From the NCBI GenBank assembly GCA_032229885.1, contig JAVYAJ010000237.1, forward strand, positions 1 to 31,779: a stretch of 31,779 bases of DNA, given 5' to 3'. The stretch is from Anammoximicrobium sp032229885. GTDB taxonomy: Bacteria > Planctomycetota > Planctomycetia > Pirellulales > Pirellulaceae. Every line of letters starts with the position of its first letter. Position 1 is the stretch's first letter. Position numbers and translations under genes: made by a program. This document shows, piece by piece, positions 17,744 through 26,800 of the stretch. The notes under the pieces are model-generated. The model did not search any database and was not told the DNA's origin. It was given only the letters and a program-made list of their open reading frames with translations.

Positions 17744-20707
17744 ATGAGAATCCTTCTTTGCAGTGCGATGTGTGTCTTGTTGACCTGTTGGTTGGGCGTC
17801 GCGATGGCCGCCGAGCCGAAACCGGTGGCGATCATCGGGTCCGGCGGTTTGGGCGAGGGCGACCGGCGGTTTTTCGAGTATTACGTGACCGCTGCGTTGG
17901 GGGTCGTGTCCGAAGATTGCGGCGACTTCCTCGACCCTGCCGAGTTCGGCCGATATTCGCTGGTGGTTTGGCTGCGCCAGTGCCCGCACAAGTTTACGCC
18001 CGAGCAAACGGCGGCGACCAAGGCGTACCTCGAGTCCGGCGGCCAGTTGCTGATGACCAACGGTGCGATTGTCGGCGCGCTGGGTCGGCCCTTCGAAGCG
18101 ACGCCCTGGATCGGCGCGGCCAATTGGGCGTATGCCCGCGATGGCTGGCCATCCGAGATCGTCGCGAAGGACGATCCCTGCCTGGCGGGCGTCGCCGCCG
18201 AAGGCGCGCCGTGGCTGAAAGGGCCGCACGCGCTGACGAAGTTCGCCGGGGTCTGCGTGCTGGGCAAGCCCGGCGAGTTCGCGACGCTGGGCTACGTGCC
18301 GCTCGGCGCGGGCCGCTTTATCTTTTCGACCTACGGGCCCTACGATTGCCGTGATGAATCGACGAAGGCCCAGGTCCTGCAGATTTATCGCAACTTGGTC
18401 ACCCAGGCGCAGCCGCTGACCGAATCGGCCCAAGCATCGATGTTGCTGCGCGCGGCGGCGCCCGGCCGCCAGCTCGTCCTGTGGCGGCGCGACTGGGACG
18501 GATCGGTCGAGTCGCGGCTGATCTGGCGACCCCACGGGCCGCGCGCCGAGGATCTGTTGGACACGCTGGATTTTGCCTGCGCGCGGGACGAGATCGACAC
18601 GGCTTTTTTCTGTGTGCAGGCCGCCGAAGACGTGGGCGAGGTGAAGATCGCAGTTGATCCGCTGCGTGCCGAGGACGGTGGCCAGACGCCGCCGGGCGCG
18701 CTGCGCGTGTTGATCATGGGCCGGGCGCCCGAGGTACCGATCGATCCACCCAAGACCTATGCGCCGGTGGACCGTAGCCGCCGCGGTCCGTTTTTCCTGA
18801 TTCCCGCCGACCAGCTAAACCCGCGGGGCCAGTCGCGTTTCTCCGTGGCGCCGTTCGAGCCGCAGACCGTGTGGGTCCAGATCGACACGCGCGGGCTGGC
18901 GTCGGGCGTGTACACCGGCCGGCTCGTGTTCGCCACCGCCGACGACCGGCCGTTGGCCGAGTTGCCGATCCGCGTCGATGTCGCCCCGGTCTTGATGCCG
19001 GACCCGCGAATCGTCCAGTTGCGAACCTGGGGCGGCGGGATCGGCGATGATCCTCGTCTAGCTCGCGAGATGGGCCGCCAACGGTGCGATGCCGGGGTGA
19101 TCTCGTATCCCGACGCACAGAAGATCCGGCTCCGCAATTCTCAGACGACGCTGCACGAGGCGTTGCGTTCGCCGGCCGCGGCGCTTCGCGGGCAATGGCC
19201 GCCGCCCAGACTCGACTTTACCCGCCAGTGGAACGATTGGCTGGACCTGTACCTCGACAACGGCATCACGTTCGTCATGCTCAAGGATACCCGGACCGGC
19301 CAGTGGTGGGCCGACGCGATCACCGGCCGCACTTGCGACGTGACCGAGCCGTATGAACGCTGGCCCGAAGACTGGCGGGCGGCGTACGTGGATTACTACG
19401 CGCAGTTGCACGAGTATCTCACCGAGTTCGGCTTTGCGACGGCGTATCCCCACTGGACGGACGAACCCAGCTACACGGCGATTCAACGGAGCTACTTGCC
19501 GCGCGCCAAGGCCTATTGCGCGGCAGGGCTGGGCCCCGGATCGAACTGGACGACGCCCGGCTGGATGACCCCCGAACATGTCAACGCATTTGCCCCGTGG
19601 ACTCGCGACTTTGGCATGTATCAGTACGGCTATCCGAACCTGCAACAGTTTCTGCGCGACGGATCGGTTGCGCTGCCGGCCCAGAGCCAGGTCGGCTTTA
19701 CGCGCGGTGGCACCGGGCTGGCCGTGCGGATCCCGCACCACCAGAGTCGCATTCTGGGCTGGTCGGTTGTCCAGCAAGGACCTCCCGCGCACTTCATCCG
19801 CACCGGTCCGATCTGGAAGGGGTGGCTGTACTATCTGGACTTTACGGCCGATGCCTGGTTTCGGTTGGGCGGCGTACAGGGCGAGCGACTGTTGGCGTTC
19901 GGTTCGTCGGATGTGAACGACACGTCGGTCGCGATGCTCAGTTCGAGCGACTGGGAAGGCGCTCGCGACGGCGTGGACGACGCCAACCTGGCCCGCATGG
20001 TCGAGTGGTATCTGCCGCGATTGAAAACGCGGGCCGACGGCGAGTGGGCCGAGCGTCTGGAACAGATCGAGGCCGAGCGGGCGACGTGGTTCACCGAGAC
20101 CAGCCCGTTTCCCATCGGCCGGCGCGAGGTTCATTATCATCACGAACCCAAGGATGGTCCGGCGCTGGATTACCGTTATCTGGCCGCGACCGCGTCCAGC
20201 ACCCAGGCCATCGAACAGGCCAAGCGTTACATGTTGGGAATCCTAAAGGAACTGGCCCCCCACGCTTCCGCCGCGGATGTGCAAGTCGAATGGCATGATT
20301 GGGTGCTGGCCCGCGATGGCCAGCCACGGATCACGCTGGTCCACGCGCCCGACTCGCCGGCGGCCAAAGCGGCCGCACTTCAACTGGCCGACCACGTGTC
20401 GCGCTGCTGCGGTCTTGCGCTGCCGATCCAGCCGGCCGACGATGTGTCGACGGTCTCCGGCGCCCGGTTGCTGGTAGGACTGAGCACGGATGGACCCATC
20501 AAGACGCTGGCGGACCAGATCGAGCTGCAGCTCGACGATCGCTATCCGGGGCCGAATGGGTACCGGATCAAACGGCTGGCGGATCAACAAACGATCGTGA
20601 TCGCCGCGATCGATCAGCAGGGCCTTGCGCGAGCCGTGCGTAACTGGCTCCGGTTCGTGCGCCCGCTAGGCCATTGGCTGTTGCCGAGCGGCGCGGAGTC
20701 CGGGTAG
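17744..20707 (+). CDS. secreted DUF4091/GH123-like glycoside hydrolase with C-terminal GH20/GH67-type accessory domain
   Basis: A 987-residue protein with a signal peptide (MRILLCSAMCVLLTCWLGVAMA). Parts in order: an N-terminal Rossmann-like domain (about 25-225, VAIIGSGGLGEG, YSLVVWLRQCP, YLESGGQLLMTNGA) resembling glutamine-amidotransferase/ThuA folds; a beta-sandwich region (about 225-420) with FEPQTVWVQIDTRGLASGVYTGRL, typical just before DUF4091/GH123 barrels; a TIM barrel (about 430-790) with YPHWTDEPS, where D573-E574 would be the acid pair used by GH123 enzymes; and a C-terminal segment (about 815-980, AALQLADHVSRCCGLALP and GPNGYRIKRL) like the small domain that precedes GH20 and GH67 barrels. 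GH123 enzymes act on N-acetylgalactosaminides by substrate assistance; the substrate here is unproven. The start has only a weak AAAGAGA-type site. Confidence 0.85.
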   Translation: MRILLCSAMCVLLTCWLGVAMAAEPKPVAIIGSGGLGEGDRRFFEYYVTAALGVVSEDCGDFLDPAEFGRYSLVVWLRQCPHKFTPEQTAATKAYLESGGQLLMTNGAIVGALGRPFEATPWIGAANWAYARDGWPSEIVAKDDPCLAGVAAEGAPWLKGPHALTKFAGVCVLGKPGEFATLGYVPLGAGRFIFSTYGPYDCRDESTKAQVLQIYRNLVTQAQPLTESAQASMLLRAAAPGRQLVLWRRDWDGSVESRLIWRPHGPRAEDLLDTLDFACARDEIDTAFFCVQAAEDVGEVKIAVDPLRAEDGGQTPPGALRVLIMGRAPEVPIDPPKTYAPVDRSRRGPFFLIPADQLNPRGQSRFSVAPFEPQTVWVQIDTRGLASGVYTGRLVFATADDRPLAELPIRVDVAPVLMPDPRIVQLRTWGGGIGDDPRLAREMGRQRCDAGVISYPDAQKIRLRNSQTTLHEALRSPAAALRGQWPPPRLDFTRQWNDWLDLYLDNGITFVMLKDTRTGQWWADAITGRTCDVTEPYERWPEDWRAAYVDYYAQLHEYLTEFGFATAYPHWTDEPSYTAIQRSYLPRAKAYCAAGLGPGSNWTTPGWMTPEHVNAFAPWTRDFGMYQYGYPNLQQFLRDGSVALPAQSQVGFTRGGTGLAVRIPHHQSRILGWSVVQQGPPAHFIRTGPIWKGWLYYLDFTADAWFRLGGVQGERLLAFGSSDVNDTSVAMLSSSDWEGARDGVDDANLARMVEWYLPRLKTRADGEWAERLEQIEAERATWFTETSPFPIGRREVHYHHEPKDGPALDYRYLAATASSTQAIEQAKRYMLGILKELAPHASAADVQVEWHDWVLARDGQPRITLVHAPDSPAAKAAALQLADHVSRCCGLALPIQPADDVSTVSGARLLVGLSTDGPIKTLADQIELQLDDRYPGPNGYRIKRLADQQTIVIAAIDQQGLARAVRNWLRFVRPLGHWLLPSGAESG

Positions 20708-20708
20708 T

Positions 20709-20876
20709 GCGGTGGCCACACTACGCGCGTGGCCGCAATCGGGTGGCCGCATGGAGGGCCACGCTCTGTCGCGGCCGTAATCAGATGGACCCATGGAGGG
20801 CCACGCTTCGCGCGTGACGGCAATCGGGGGCCGCATGGAGGGCCACGCTCCGTCGTGGCCGTAATCCGATGGCCGC
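20709..20876 (+). repeat. four tandem 42-bp units with hairpins
   Basis: Units begin at 20709, 20751, 20793 and 20835, exactly 42 bp apart; the last three open with ATGGAGGGCCACGCT. Units 1 and 3 resemble each other more, as do units 2 and 4, so there is an 84-bp higher order. Each unit can form a hairpin: in the fourth, GGCCACG and CGTGGCC pair perfectly around CTCCGT; in the third, CACGC pairs with GCGTG around TTCGC. 42 is a multiple of 3, so a repeated GGPR-type frame stays open, but it has no other sign of coding. Confidence 0.93.
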
Positions 20877-20888
20877 GACGCAGCGAAA

Positions 20889-20913
20889 CGGACGCGACGG
20901 AGCGCGTCCCTCC
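20889..20913 (-). repeat. inverted single copy of the 42-bp hairpin core with covarying stem
   Basis: Read on the minus strand this has the same GGAG lead and CTCCGT loop as the tandem units, but the stem is GGACGCG/CGCGTCC instead of GGCCACG/CGTGGCC. Two stem positions changed together with their partners, keeping all seven pairs. It lies 12 bp after the array in opposite orientation. Confidence 0.8.
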
Positions 20914-20944
20914 AGCCCGTGCGGCTGCGCCGCGCTTCGTGTCT

Positions 20945-20969
20945 GTATCGCGTCCTCCGGCCGCGATAC
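20945..20969. repeat. perfect inverted repeat overlapping a -10-like motif
   Basis: GTATCGCG (20945-20952) and CGCGATAC (20962-20969) are perfect reverse complements with a 9-base centre. The right arm overlaps CGCGATACAATG (20962-20973), whose TACAAT could be a -10 for the gene at 21088. No good -35 was found at 16-18 bp, so a factor-dependent promoter or an attenuating hairpin are both possible. Confidence 0.5.
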
Positions 20970-21087
20970 AATGCGCCGTGGGACTTCCGAAGAATCCAAG
21001 CCAGCAACAACCGAATCGGGCCGTGCCGACAAAGTCTTGCCAGCGTCTCGCAGCAGACCGCGCACCTCGGCCGAGGGAGAGTTCATC

Positions 21088-23691
21088 ATGTCCAGAGGCC
21101 ATTTTGCGACGAGCGTCTGCGGCAATCGGAACGCTGCCTGCTTGAAAGACTCACACGATCCGGCCTACGAACCGGGCCGATCTCTGCGACCAACGACCCG
21201 CGTTCCCACCCTGATTGTCACGGCGTTGCTCGCGGCCGTTGCCGAGCTTTCCCCTGCCGCAACTTTCGCCGCCGAGAGCTATCAGCCCGGCAGCAACGTC
21301 ACGCGCGGAATCTATGCCGATATCACGCCCGCGCTGCAAGAATCGGTCTGGGCCGCGTGGGGCGACGGCTTTGCCTACGTCGATGACGACGCCCACAGCG
21401 GTCAGTCCTGCGTTCGCTGCGTGGTGCAGGCGGACGGCCGCGGCCAGGGAGTCGGCCAGACGGTTACGCTGGACCAGAAGACACCAAAGCCGGTGAAGAT
21501 CGCCGGTTGGAGCAAGTGCCAGGGCGTGCCCGGCCCCAAGGACTATCACTATTCGCTATACGTCGATTTTTCGCTGGCCGACGGCACGTCGTGGCCGATG
21601 AAGGTCGCGCCGTTCGAGCCAGGCGACCATGATTGGCGATATGCCGAGACCGTCGCCACCCCGCCCCGACCGATTCGCTCGGCCCACTTCCATGCCTTTC
21701 TTCGCGAACGCCCGGGTACGGTCTGGTTCGACGATCTGTTTTTCGGCGAAGTCGACGGGCCGAATCTGCTGAAGTGCCCCGGCTTCGAAAAAGACGATCG
21801 CACGGATCTTGCCGCGCGAACACAACTCATGGCGGGGTTGGACCAACTGCGGTGCAACGCGCTGCACACGTATCTGAACGCCTCTTTGGACGTCTGGGAC
21901 CAGCCTGACGCCGAGGATGTCCCGCTGGGCCGGTTCCTCCGCGCAGCGCGAGATCGCGGCGTCGGTGTGTGGCTCACGCTGGGCATGGGGCATCTGCCGG
22001 TGCGCGACGCCGCGGATCCGAATTTTCCGCAATACGACTGTGTCAACAATCGCTGGGGACAGCGGTGGACTGATTCGCTGGCCAAGGCCGCCCGTTATCC
22101 GTTTGCGGGCCTTTCCATGGTGCCCGACGAATACAACTGGAACACGCACAGGGCCAAGGAAGCCTTTGCCAAGCACTCGGACGCCGAGGTTCGCGACTTC
22201 TATCGGGCGCTTGGAACCTACTGCAACTGCGATCGGTGCCGCGAGCGGTTCCAGGCGAAGTACGCCGATCCGTTTCCCGCGAAACTGCCCGCCACGTTGC
22301 CCGCCGCGGACGCGTCGCACCGCCATTGGCTGAGGTTTCGTTACGACAGCACGACCGACTGGATCCGTCGCTCGTGCCAGGCGGTGAAGCGCGTCAACCC
22401 GGCGATCCGCACCGACAGCTTGATCTGCGTGACGCCGATCTGCTCGGACTTTTGGTACGGTCCCGGGTTGGCCTGGGATCGGCTGGGCTACGAGGCAGGG
22501 CTGGAATACGCGACGACGGATCCCTACATCCAACTGCACAATTACCTCGGAGACAGCACCCATTGGTACGTGTCGGAGACGACCGAACATCTCGCCGCGG
22601 CCGGGCCGTCGCGTCGTTGCGGGATCGTGTTGGAAGCCTCGCGTTTGCGGCGGGAACATCGCGAAATCGACCCGGTCGAGATCTACGGCAGCGCGCTGAC
22701 GGCCGTCTGGCACGGCGCCGACGAGCTGGCCTGGTGGCACTACAGCCACGTGATGAACATCAGCCACACCACGGGCCGGGCCGATGTCAGTCAAGCCTGC
22801 GTACACGGGGTCTACGGGCTGTTGGAAAAGATCGATCCTTGGCTCGCGGACGTCCGCCCGCAAGCGGGTGTCGCCCTGTTGTTCTCGCGAGCCAGCTGCG
22901 ATCTCTGGCGGCTGTATCTCCAGGCGAAGGATGCCCGACCGCCGTTCGACACGCGAGGGATTACCGACCCGCGCCATGCGTCGATTCTGCAAAAAGAGGC
23001 GCTCTATCTGCTGCTGCGGGCGGGCGTGCCGACCACGTTGTATTACCTGGACAGCGTCCGTAAGGCAGAACTCGCGCCGCATTCGGTGATCTTGGTTCCG
23101 CTGCCGCTGGCGAGCGGGCGCGAACAGGCTCGGTTGCTGACGGCGCTGGCCGACGACGGAAAGCGGATCGTGATCTGCGGCGACGCAGGGTCGCTGGACG
23201 AGGACGGCGCGCCGTACGATCGACCGATCTTGAGCGAATTGCTGAAACATCCCCAAGTGTCGTTCGTCCCGGCCACGGTGCTTGATCGCCTGGCGTCGCA
23301 CCGCGAGAATGAGAAACGCACGCGACTCGAGCGGATCCTGCCGTCGGCGATCGATGCGGCGGCGGCCGGCGAGTTGCTGGCGGCGCTCGGCGGCGCGCAG
23401 CCCAGCGCGGCGGTCCGCCCGCTGATGGCGGACCGTCTGCCCACAGGCGACGACATCGAGCTGTGCCTGGCCACCAACGCCCGCGGCCAGCGGCTCTTTC
23501 TGGCGATCAATTGGGACACCGCGCCGCGGTCCGTCGGCATCGGTTCGGGCTGGGGATTGGAGGCGACTCCCGCCGAAGCGTATCACCTGCATCCGGACGG
23601 CCGCTGCGAGCCTTGGACCGGCCCGATCGGTCCCAAGCTGCGGCTGGGTCCGCAAGAGGCGGTCGTCGCGCGGCTGAACGGCGCGGGCTGA
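21088..23691 (+). CDS. secreted glycosidase-like TIM-barrel protein with N-terminal carbohydrate-binding domain
   Basis: An 867-residue protein when started at 21088, where GAGGGAGA lies 8 nt upstream; the frame runs back to 20869 through the repeats, but that part looks non-coding. An unusually long N-terminus (about 34 residues) precedes the hydrophobic export segment VPTLIVTALLAAVAEL. A beta-sandwich binding domain follows (about 65-235, with AHSGQSCVRCVVQ and GTVWFDDLFFGEVDGPNLL). A barrel (about 245-585) resembles glycoside hydrolase clan A: LSMVPDEYNWN with D347-E348, a YCNCDRCRERF cysteine cluster often seen in GH42-like proteins, and GIVLEASRLRREHREI. The C-terminal third looks like a beta-galactosidase trimerisation (amidotransferase-like) domain (GVALLFSRAS, VILVPLPLASG, RIVICGDAGSLDEDG). 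I cannot assign it to a numbered GH family. Confidence 0.82.
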   Translation: MSRGHFATSVCGNRNAACLKDSHDPAYEPGRSLRPTTRVPTLIVTALLAAVAELSPAATFAAESYQPGSNVTRGIYADITPALQESVWAAWGDGFAYVDDDAHSGQSCVRCVVQADGRGQGVGQTVTLDQKTPKPVKIAGWSKCQGVPGPKDYHYSLYVDFSLADGTSWPMKVAPFEPGDHDWRYAETVATPPRPIRSAHFHAFLRERPGTVWFDDLFFGEVDGPNLLKCPGFEKDDRTDLAARTQLMAGLDQLRCNALHTYLNASLDVWDQPDAEDVPLGRFLRAARDRGVGVWLTLGMGHLPVRDAADPNFPQYDCVNNRWGQRWTDSLAKAARYPFAGLSMVPDEYNWNTHRAKEAFAKHSDAEVRDFYRALGTYCNCDRCRERFQAKYADPFPAKLPATLPAADASHRHWLRFRYDSTTDWIRRSCQAVKRVNPAIRTDSLICVTPICSDFWYGPGLAWDRLGYEAGLEYATTDPYIQLHNYLGDSTHWYVSETTEHLAAAGPSRRCGIVLEASRLRREHREIDPVEIYGSALTAVWHGADELAWWHYSHVMNISHTTGRADVSQACVHGVYGLLEKIDPWLADVRPQAGVALLFSRASCDLWRLYLQAKDARPPFDTRGITDPRHASILQKEALYLLLRAGVPTTLYYLDSVRKAELAPHSVILVPLPLASGREQARLLTALADDGKRIVICGDAGSLDEDGAPYDRPILSELLKHPQVSFVPATVLDRLASHRENEKRTRLERILPSAIDAAAAGELLAALGGAQPSAAVRPLMADRLPTGDDIELCLATNARGQRLFLAINWDTAPRSVGIGSGWGLEATPAEAYHLHPDGRCEPWTGPIGPKLRLGPQEAVVARLNGAG

Positions 23692-23775
23692 ACGTCGTCA
23701 ATTGAACATCGCCAGGTGACCGTCCCCAACTAACCCGCGCCAATGGAACGTCCGCGATTGACCGGCGCCGAGTTG
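23691..23775 (+). repeat. tandem 14-bp repeat, six degenerate units
   Basis: Starting at the last base of the preceding gene's TGA, five units of exactly 14 bp (23691, 23705, 23719, 23733, 23747) and a sixth of 15 bp fill almost the whole gap. The approximate consensus is A[AC]CGTCGCCAATTG; individual units differ by 2-5 bases. The promoter of the next gene begins 15 bp after the array. Confidence 0.8.
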
Positions 23776-23789
23776 CGTCGCACGGTCGA

Positions 23790-23818
23790 TTGCCGTGCGA
23801 TCGCGGCGTCGGCATAAT
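23790..23818 (+). promoter_or_regulatory. sigma70-like promoter implying a leaderless transcript
   Basis: TTGCCG (23790-23795) and CATAAT (23813-23818) are separated by exactly 17 bp. The base 7 nt after the -10 is 23825, the A of the next gene's ATG. No ribosome binding site exists between them, which fits initiation on a leaderless mRNA. Confidence 0.5.
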
Positions 23819-23824
23819 TCGGGC

Positions 23825-26800
23825 ATGAATACAAAACTTGCCCTGGCCCTCTTGATCCTCGTCTCGACCGCGCTGGCCGCGAGCGCGGACGAGACCGAAA
23901 CGCTGTTCGACGGCTCGGGAATCGCCGGTTGGGACACGGCCCGCGATCCCCAACGGTTGGACCGCGAGTTCGCGCTCAGCGAGTTGGCTCCGCTGCAGAC
24001 GCCGCCCGCGTTGGCGTGGCGATTCGTCTCGAAGGGTGTCGGCTTCAACGACCTGTTCTTGAGGAAACCCATCGAGCGGCCTTTCAGCCGCGTCCGCGTT
24101 TTGGTCCGGAACGTCGGCGAGGCCGTCGAGTTCAGCGCCAAAGTATGCGATGCGCGCGGCGCGGAATGGTCCGTTCCGCCCGTTGCGTTGGCGTCGGGCG
24201 GCGACTGGCGATGGGTCGAGTTCCCGCGCGACGCCTGGCGGGTGGCCTCGTGGTCGCACGATGCGGATGGCAGGCTGGATTTTCCGTTGGCCCATTTCAC
24301 GATCATCGCCTTTGGGATCCAATCGGGACGCGAGTATCAGTTGCAGATCCAGCGGATCGAACTGGTGCGGCCCGATCCACCGGTGGCTACGGTCCTGGCG
24401 CTCGAAGTTCCGGAACATTGGGCCGCGGGCGAGACGATCCAGGCCCCCATCGCGTTCACGCTCGACAGGCCCTGCGCGGCGGACGACGCTCGGCTGATTC
24501 TCCGTTCCGATCGCCGAATCTTGGCCGACTTTGCGCTGCCGTTGCCGACGCGCCTGTCGAAACTCGCGCCAGGCCGGCGGATCGATCTCGGCCGCGCGAC
24601 GTTTCGCGTTCCGCAGTACGTCTGGGGCGGCACGGGCACGGTCGAGCTGAAGCTGGGCGAAGCCCGCGTGCGGTACGCACGGTCTCCGCCCAAAGCGACC
24701 GTCGCGCAACGTCCGACGACCCGCACGGTCGCCGAAGTCAAACGACACGGCGGCGTCCCCACGCTGTTCATCAACGGTCGGCCGCACAACGCAATGGCCT
24801 GGGCGACCTATTCGCCGACGGTCGAGGTATTTCGCGATTTTTCACAAGCCGGCGTCAGCTTGTTCACCTTCAGCGGCACGCCGACCGAGGCCGGCTACGG
24901 GTTGTCGAAGACGGTTTGGGTCGCGCCCGGCGAGTTCGACTGCACCGAGTTCGATCAGCGCGTGCAGATGTTGCTCGAGGCGAACCCGCAGGCGTATTTC
25001 TTTCCTCGGCTGTACCTGCACGCGCCGGCCTGGTGGAGCGCCCAACATCCGGACGACATCGTATTGATGGATCCGGGCGATGGCCATCCCGTGCCGCTGG
25101 TCCACGCGGGCGGCAAGCCCGCACCAAGCTGGGCCTCCGAGGCGTGGCGTCGCGATACGGTCGAGGGCCTGCGCCGCTTGATCGCGCACATCGCCGCGGC
25201 GCCTTATGCGGATCGCGTCGTGGGGTACCACCTCGCCTCGGGTACGACCGAGGAATGGATGATGTGGGGCGCGAACGAAGATCAGTGGGTGGACTACTCG
25301 CCCGCCAACCTCCGCGCGTTTCGACGCTGGCTCGAAGCGCGGTATGGCACGGATCAGAAGCTTCAGGCCGCCTGGTCGGATCCGACCGTGACGTTCGCCA
25401 CCGCCGCCATTCCCACCAAGGCTCGACGCCAAGCGGCCTTGATGGGCGCGCTGCGCGATCCGGCCCGCGAACAGGCGACGATCGACTTCTATCGATACAA
25501 CTCCGAGCTGGTCGCCGACACGATCGGCTTCTTTGCCAAGGCGGTCAAAGATTTGACCCGGCGCGAGAAGATCGTCGGCGTCTTTTACGGCTACGTGCTG
25601 CAACTGTGCGGCGAGCAGCGACAGCAGAACGCGGGCCATTTGGGCTTGTCGCAGGTGCTCGCCTCGCCCGACGTGGATTTCTTGGCCAGCCCGACCAGTT
25701 ACGCGTTTCGGCAGCTTGGCGGCGAGGGGACGAGCCATTTCATGTCCCTGTTGGGCAGTGTGCAACTGCACGACAAGCTGTGGTTCGACGAGAACGACAT
25801 TCGCACCTCGCTGGCGCGCGGGCGGGTTGGCCAATGGGGGCGCCCCGCCGACGTTGTCGGCGACTGTCTGCAGCAGGACAAAGAGCTGGCGAACTGCCTG
25901 GTCAACGGCGCGGCCCAGTGGTGGTTTGACGTCGGCGCCAACCGCTATGACGATCCGACGTTGATGAAGCGGATCGCCGGGCTGGTCGCCAACGCCGACG
26001 CGGTTCTGTCGCGAGATCGGGCTTCGGTCGACGAGGTCGCCTTTGTCGTGGACGAGTCGAGTCTGTGCTATCTGCGCGTCGGCGATCCGTTGGGCAACTG
26101 GCTGCTGCTGGGTCAATTGCCCGCGTTGCACCGTATCGGCGCACCGGTGGGGCACTACCTGACATCCGACCTGCCGCGGATCGGCCAGCACAAACTGTAT
26201 CTGTTCCCTACAAGCTTTGCGCCCTCGGCCGCGGATCGCCGTGCGATCGACGCGCTCAAAGGCGATGGCCACGTCCTGGTGTTCCTCGGTGCGCCTGGCT
26301 TGTATCGCGAGGGGCGAATCGACGAAGGGGGCATGGTCGACTTGACCGGCATCCGACTCAAGCTATCCGACCAAGCCGTCTCGCTGCGGGTCTCGCTCCA
26401 GCCGAGCGTCTGGTCGACCATCGCGCCCGGCGAGACCGGCTCAGCGCCGTCGCCCTATGGGGTCGATCGGCGAGCGTCTCCGCTCGTGTATGCGGAAGAT
26501 CCCCAGGCAATCGTGTTGGGAACGTTGGCCGATGGCCGCCCGGGCCTGGTCATGCGACGCTACGACGACTGGACCGCGGTCTATTCATCCGCACCGCTCC
26601 TGCCGGCATCTCTGCTGCGTCGCTTGGCTCGACGCGCGGGTGTGCACACGTACGTCGATACGGAAGACGTCGTGTGGGCCAGCCACGACCTGCTGGCCGT
26701 AAGCGTCCACCAGTCCGGCCCACGAACCATCCACCTCCCGCGACCATCCGCCGTGACCGACCTGTACGAAGGCTCTGCGATCACCAACCGCGCGGATTCT

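Noticed and set aside
16271..18535. 754-residue minus-strand open frame
   Set aside because: It spans two well-supported plus-strand genes and their gap and has shadow-like composition.
20709..20913. CRISPR array
   Set aside because: Units are contiguous with degenerate sequence and no unique spacers, and no cas genes are present.
20729..21145. plus-strand frame with repeated HGGPR-type peptides
   Set aside because: It reflects the 42-bp DNA repeat, whose unit is a multiple of 3; no ribosome binding site and no other protein-like features.
21556..23655. 699-residue minus-strand open frame
   Set aside because: It lies entirely opposite the glycosidase-like gene and has no signal peptide or motifs.
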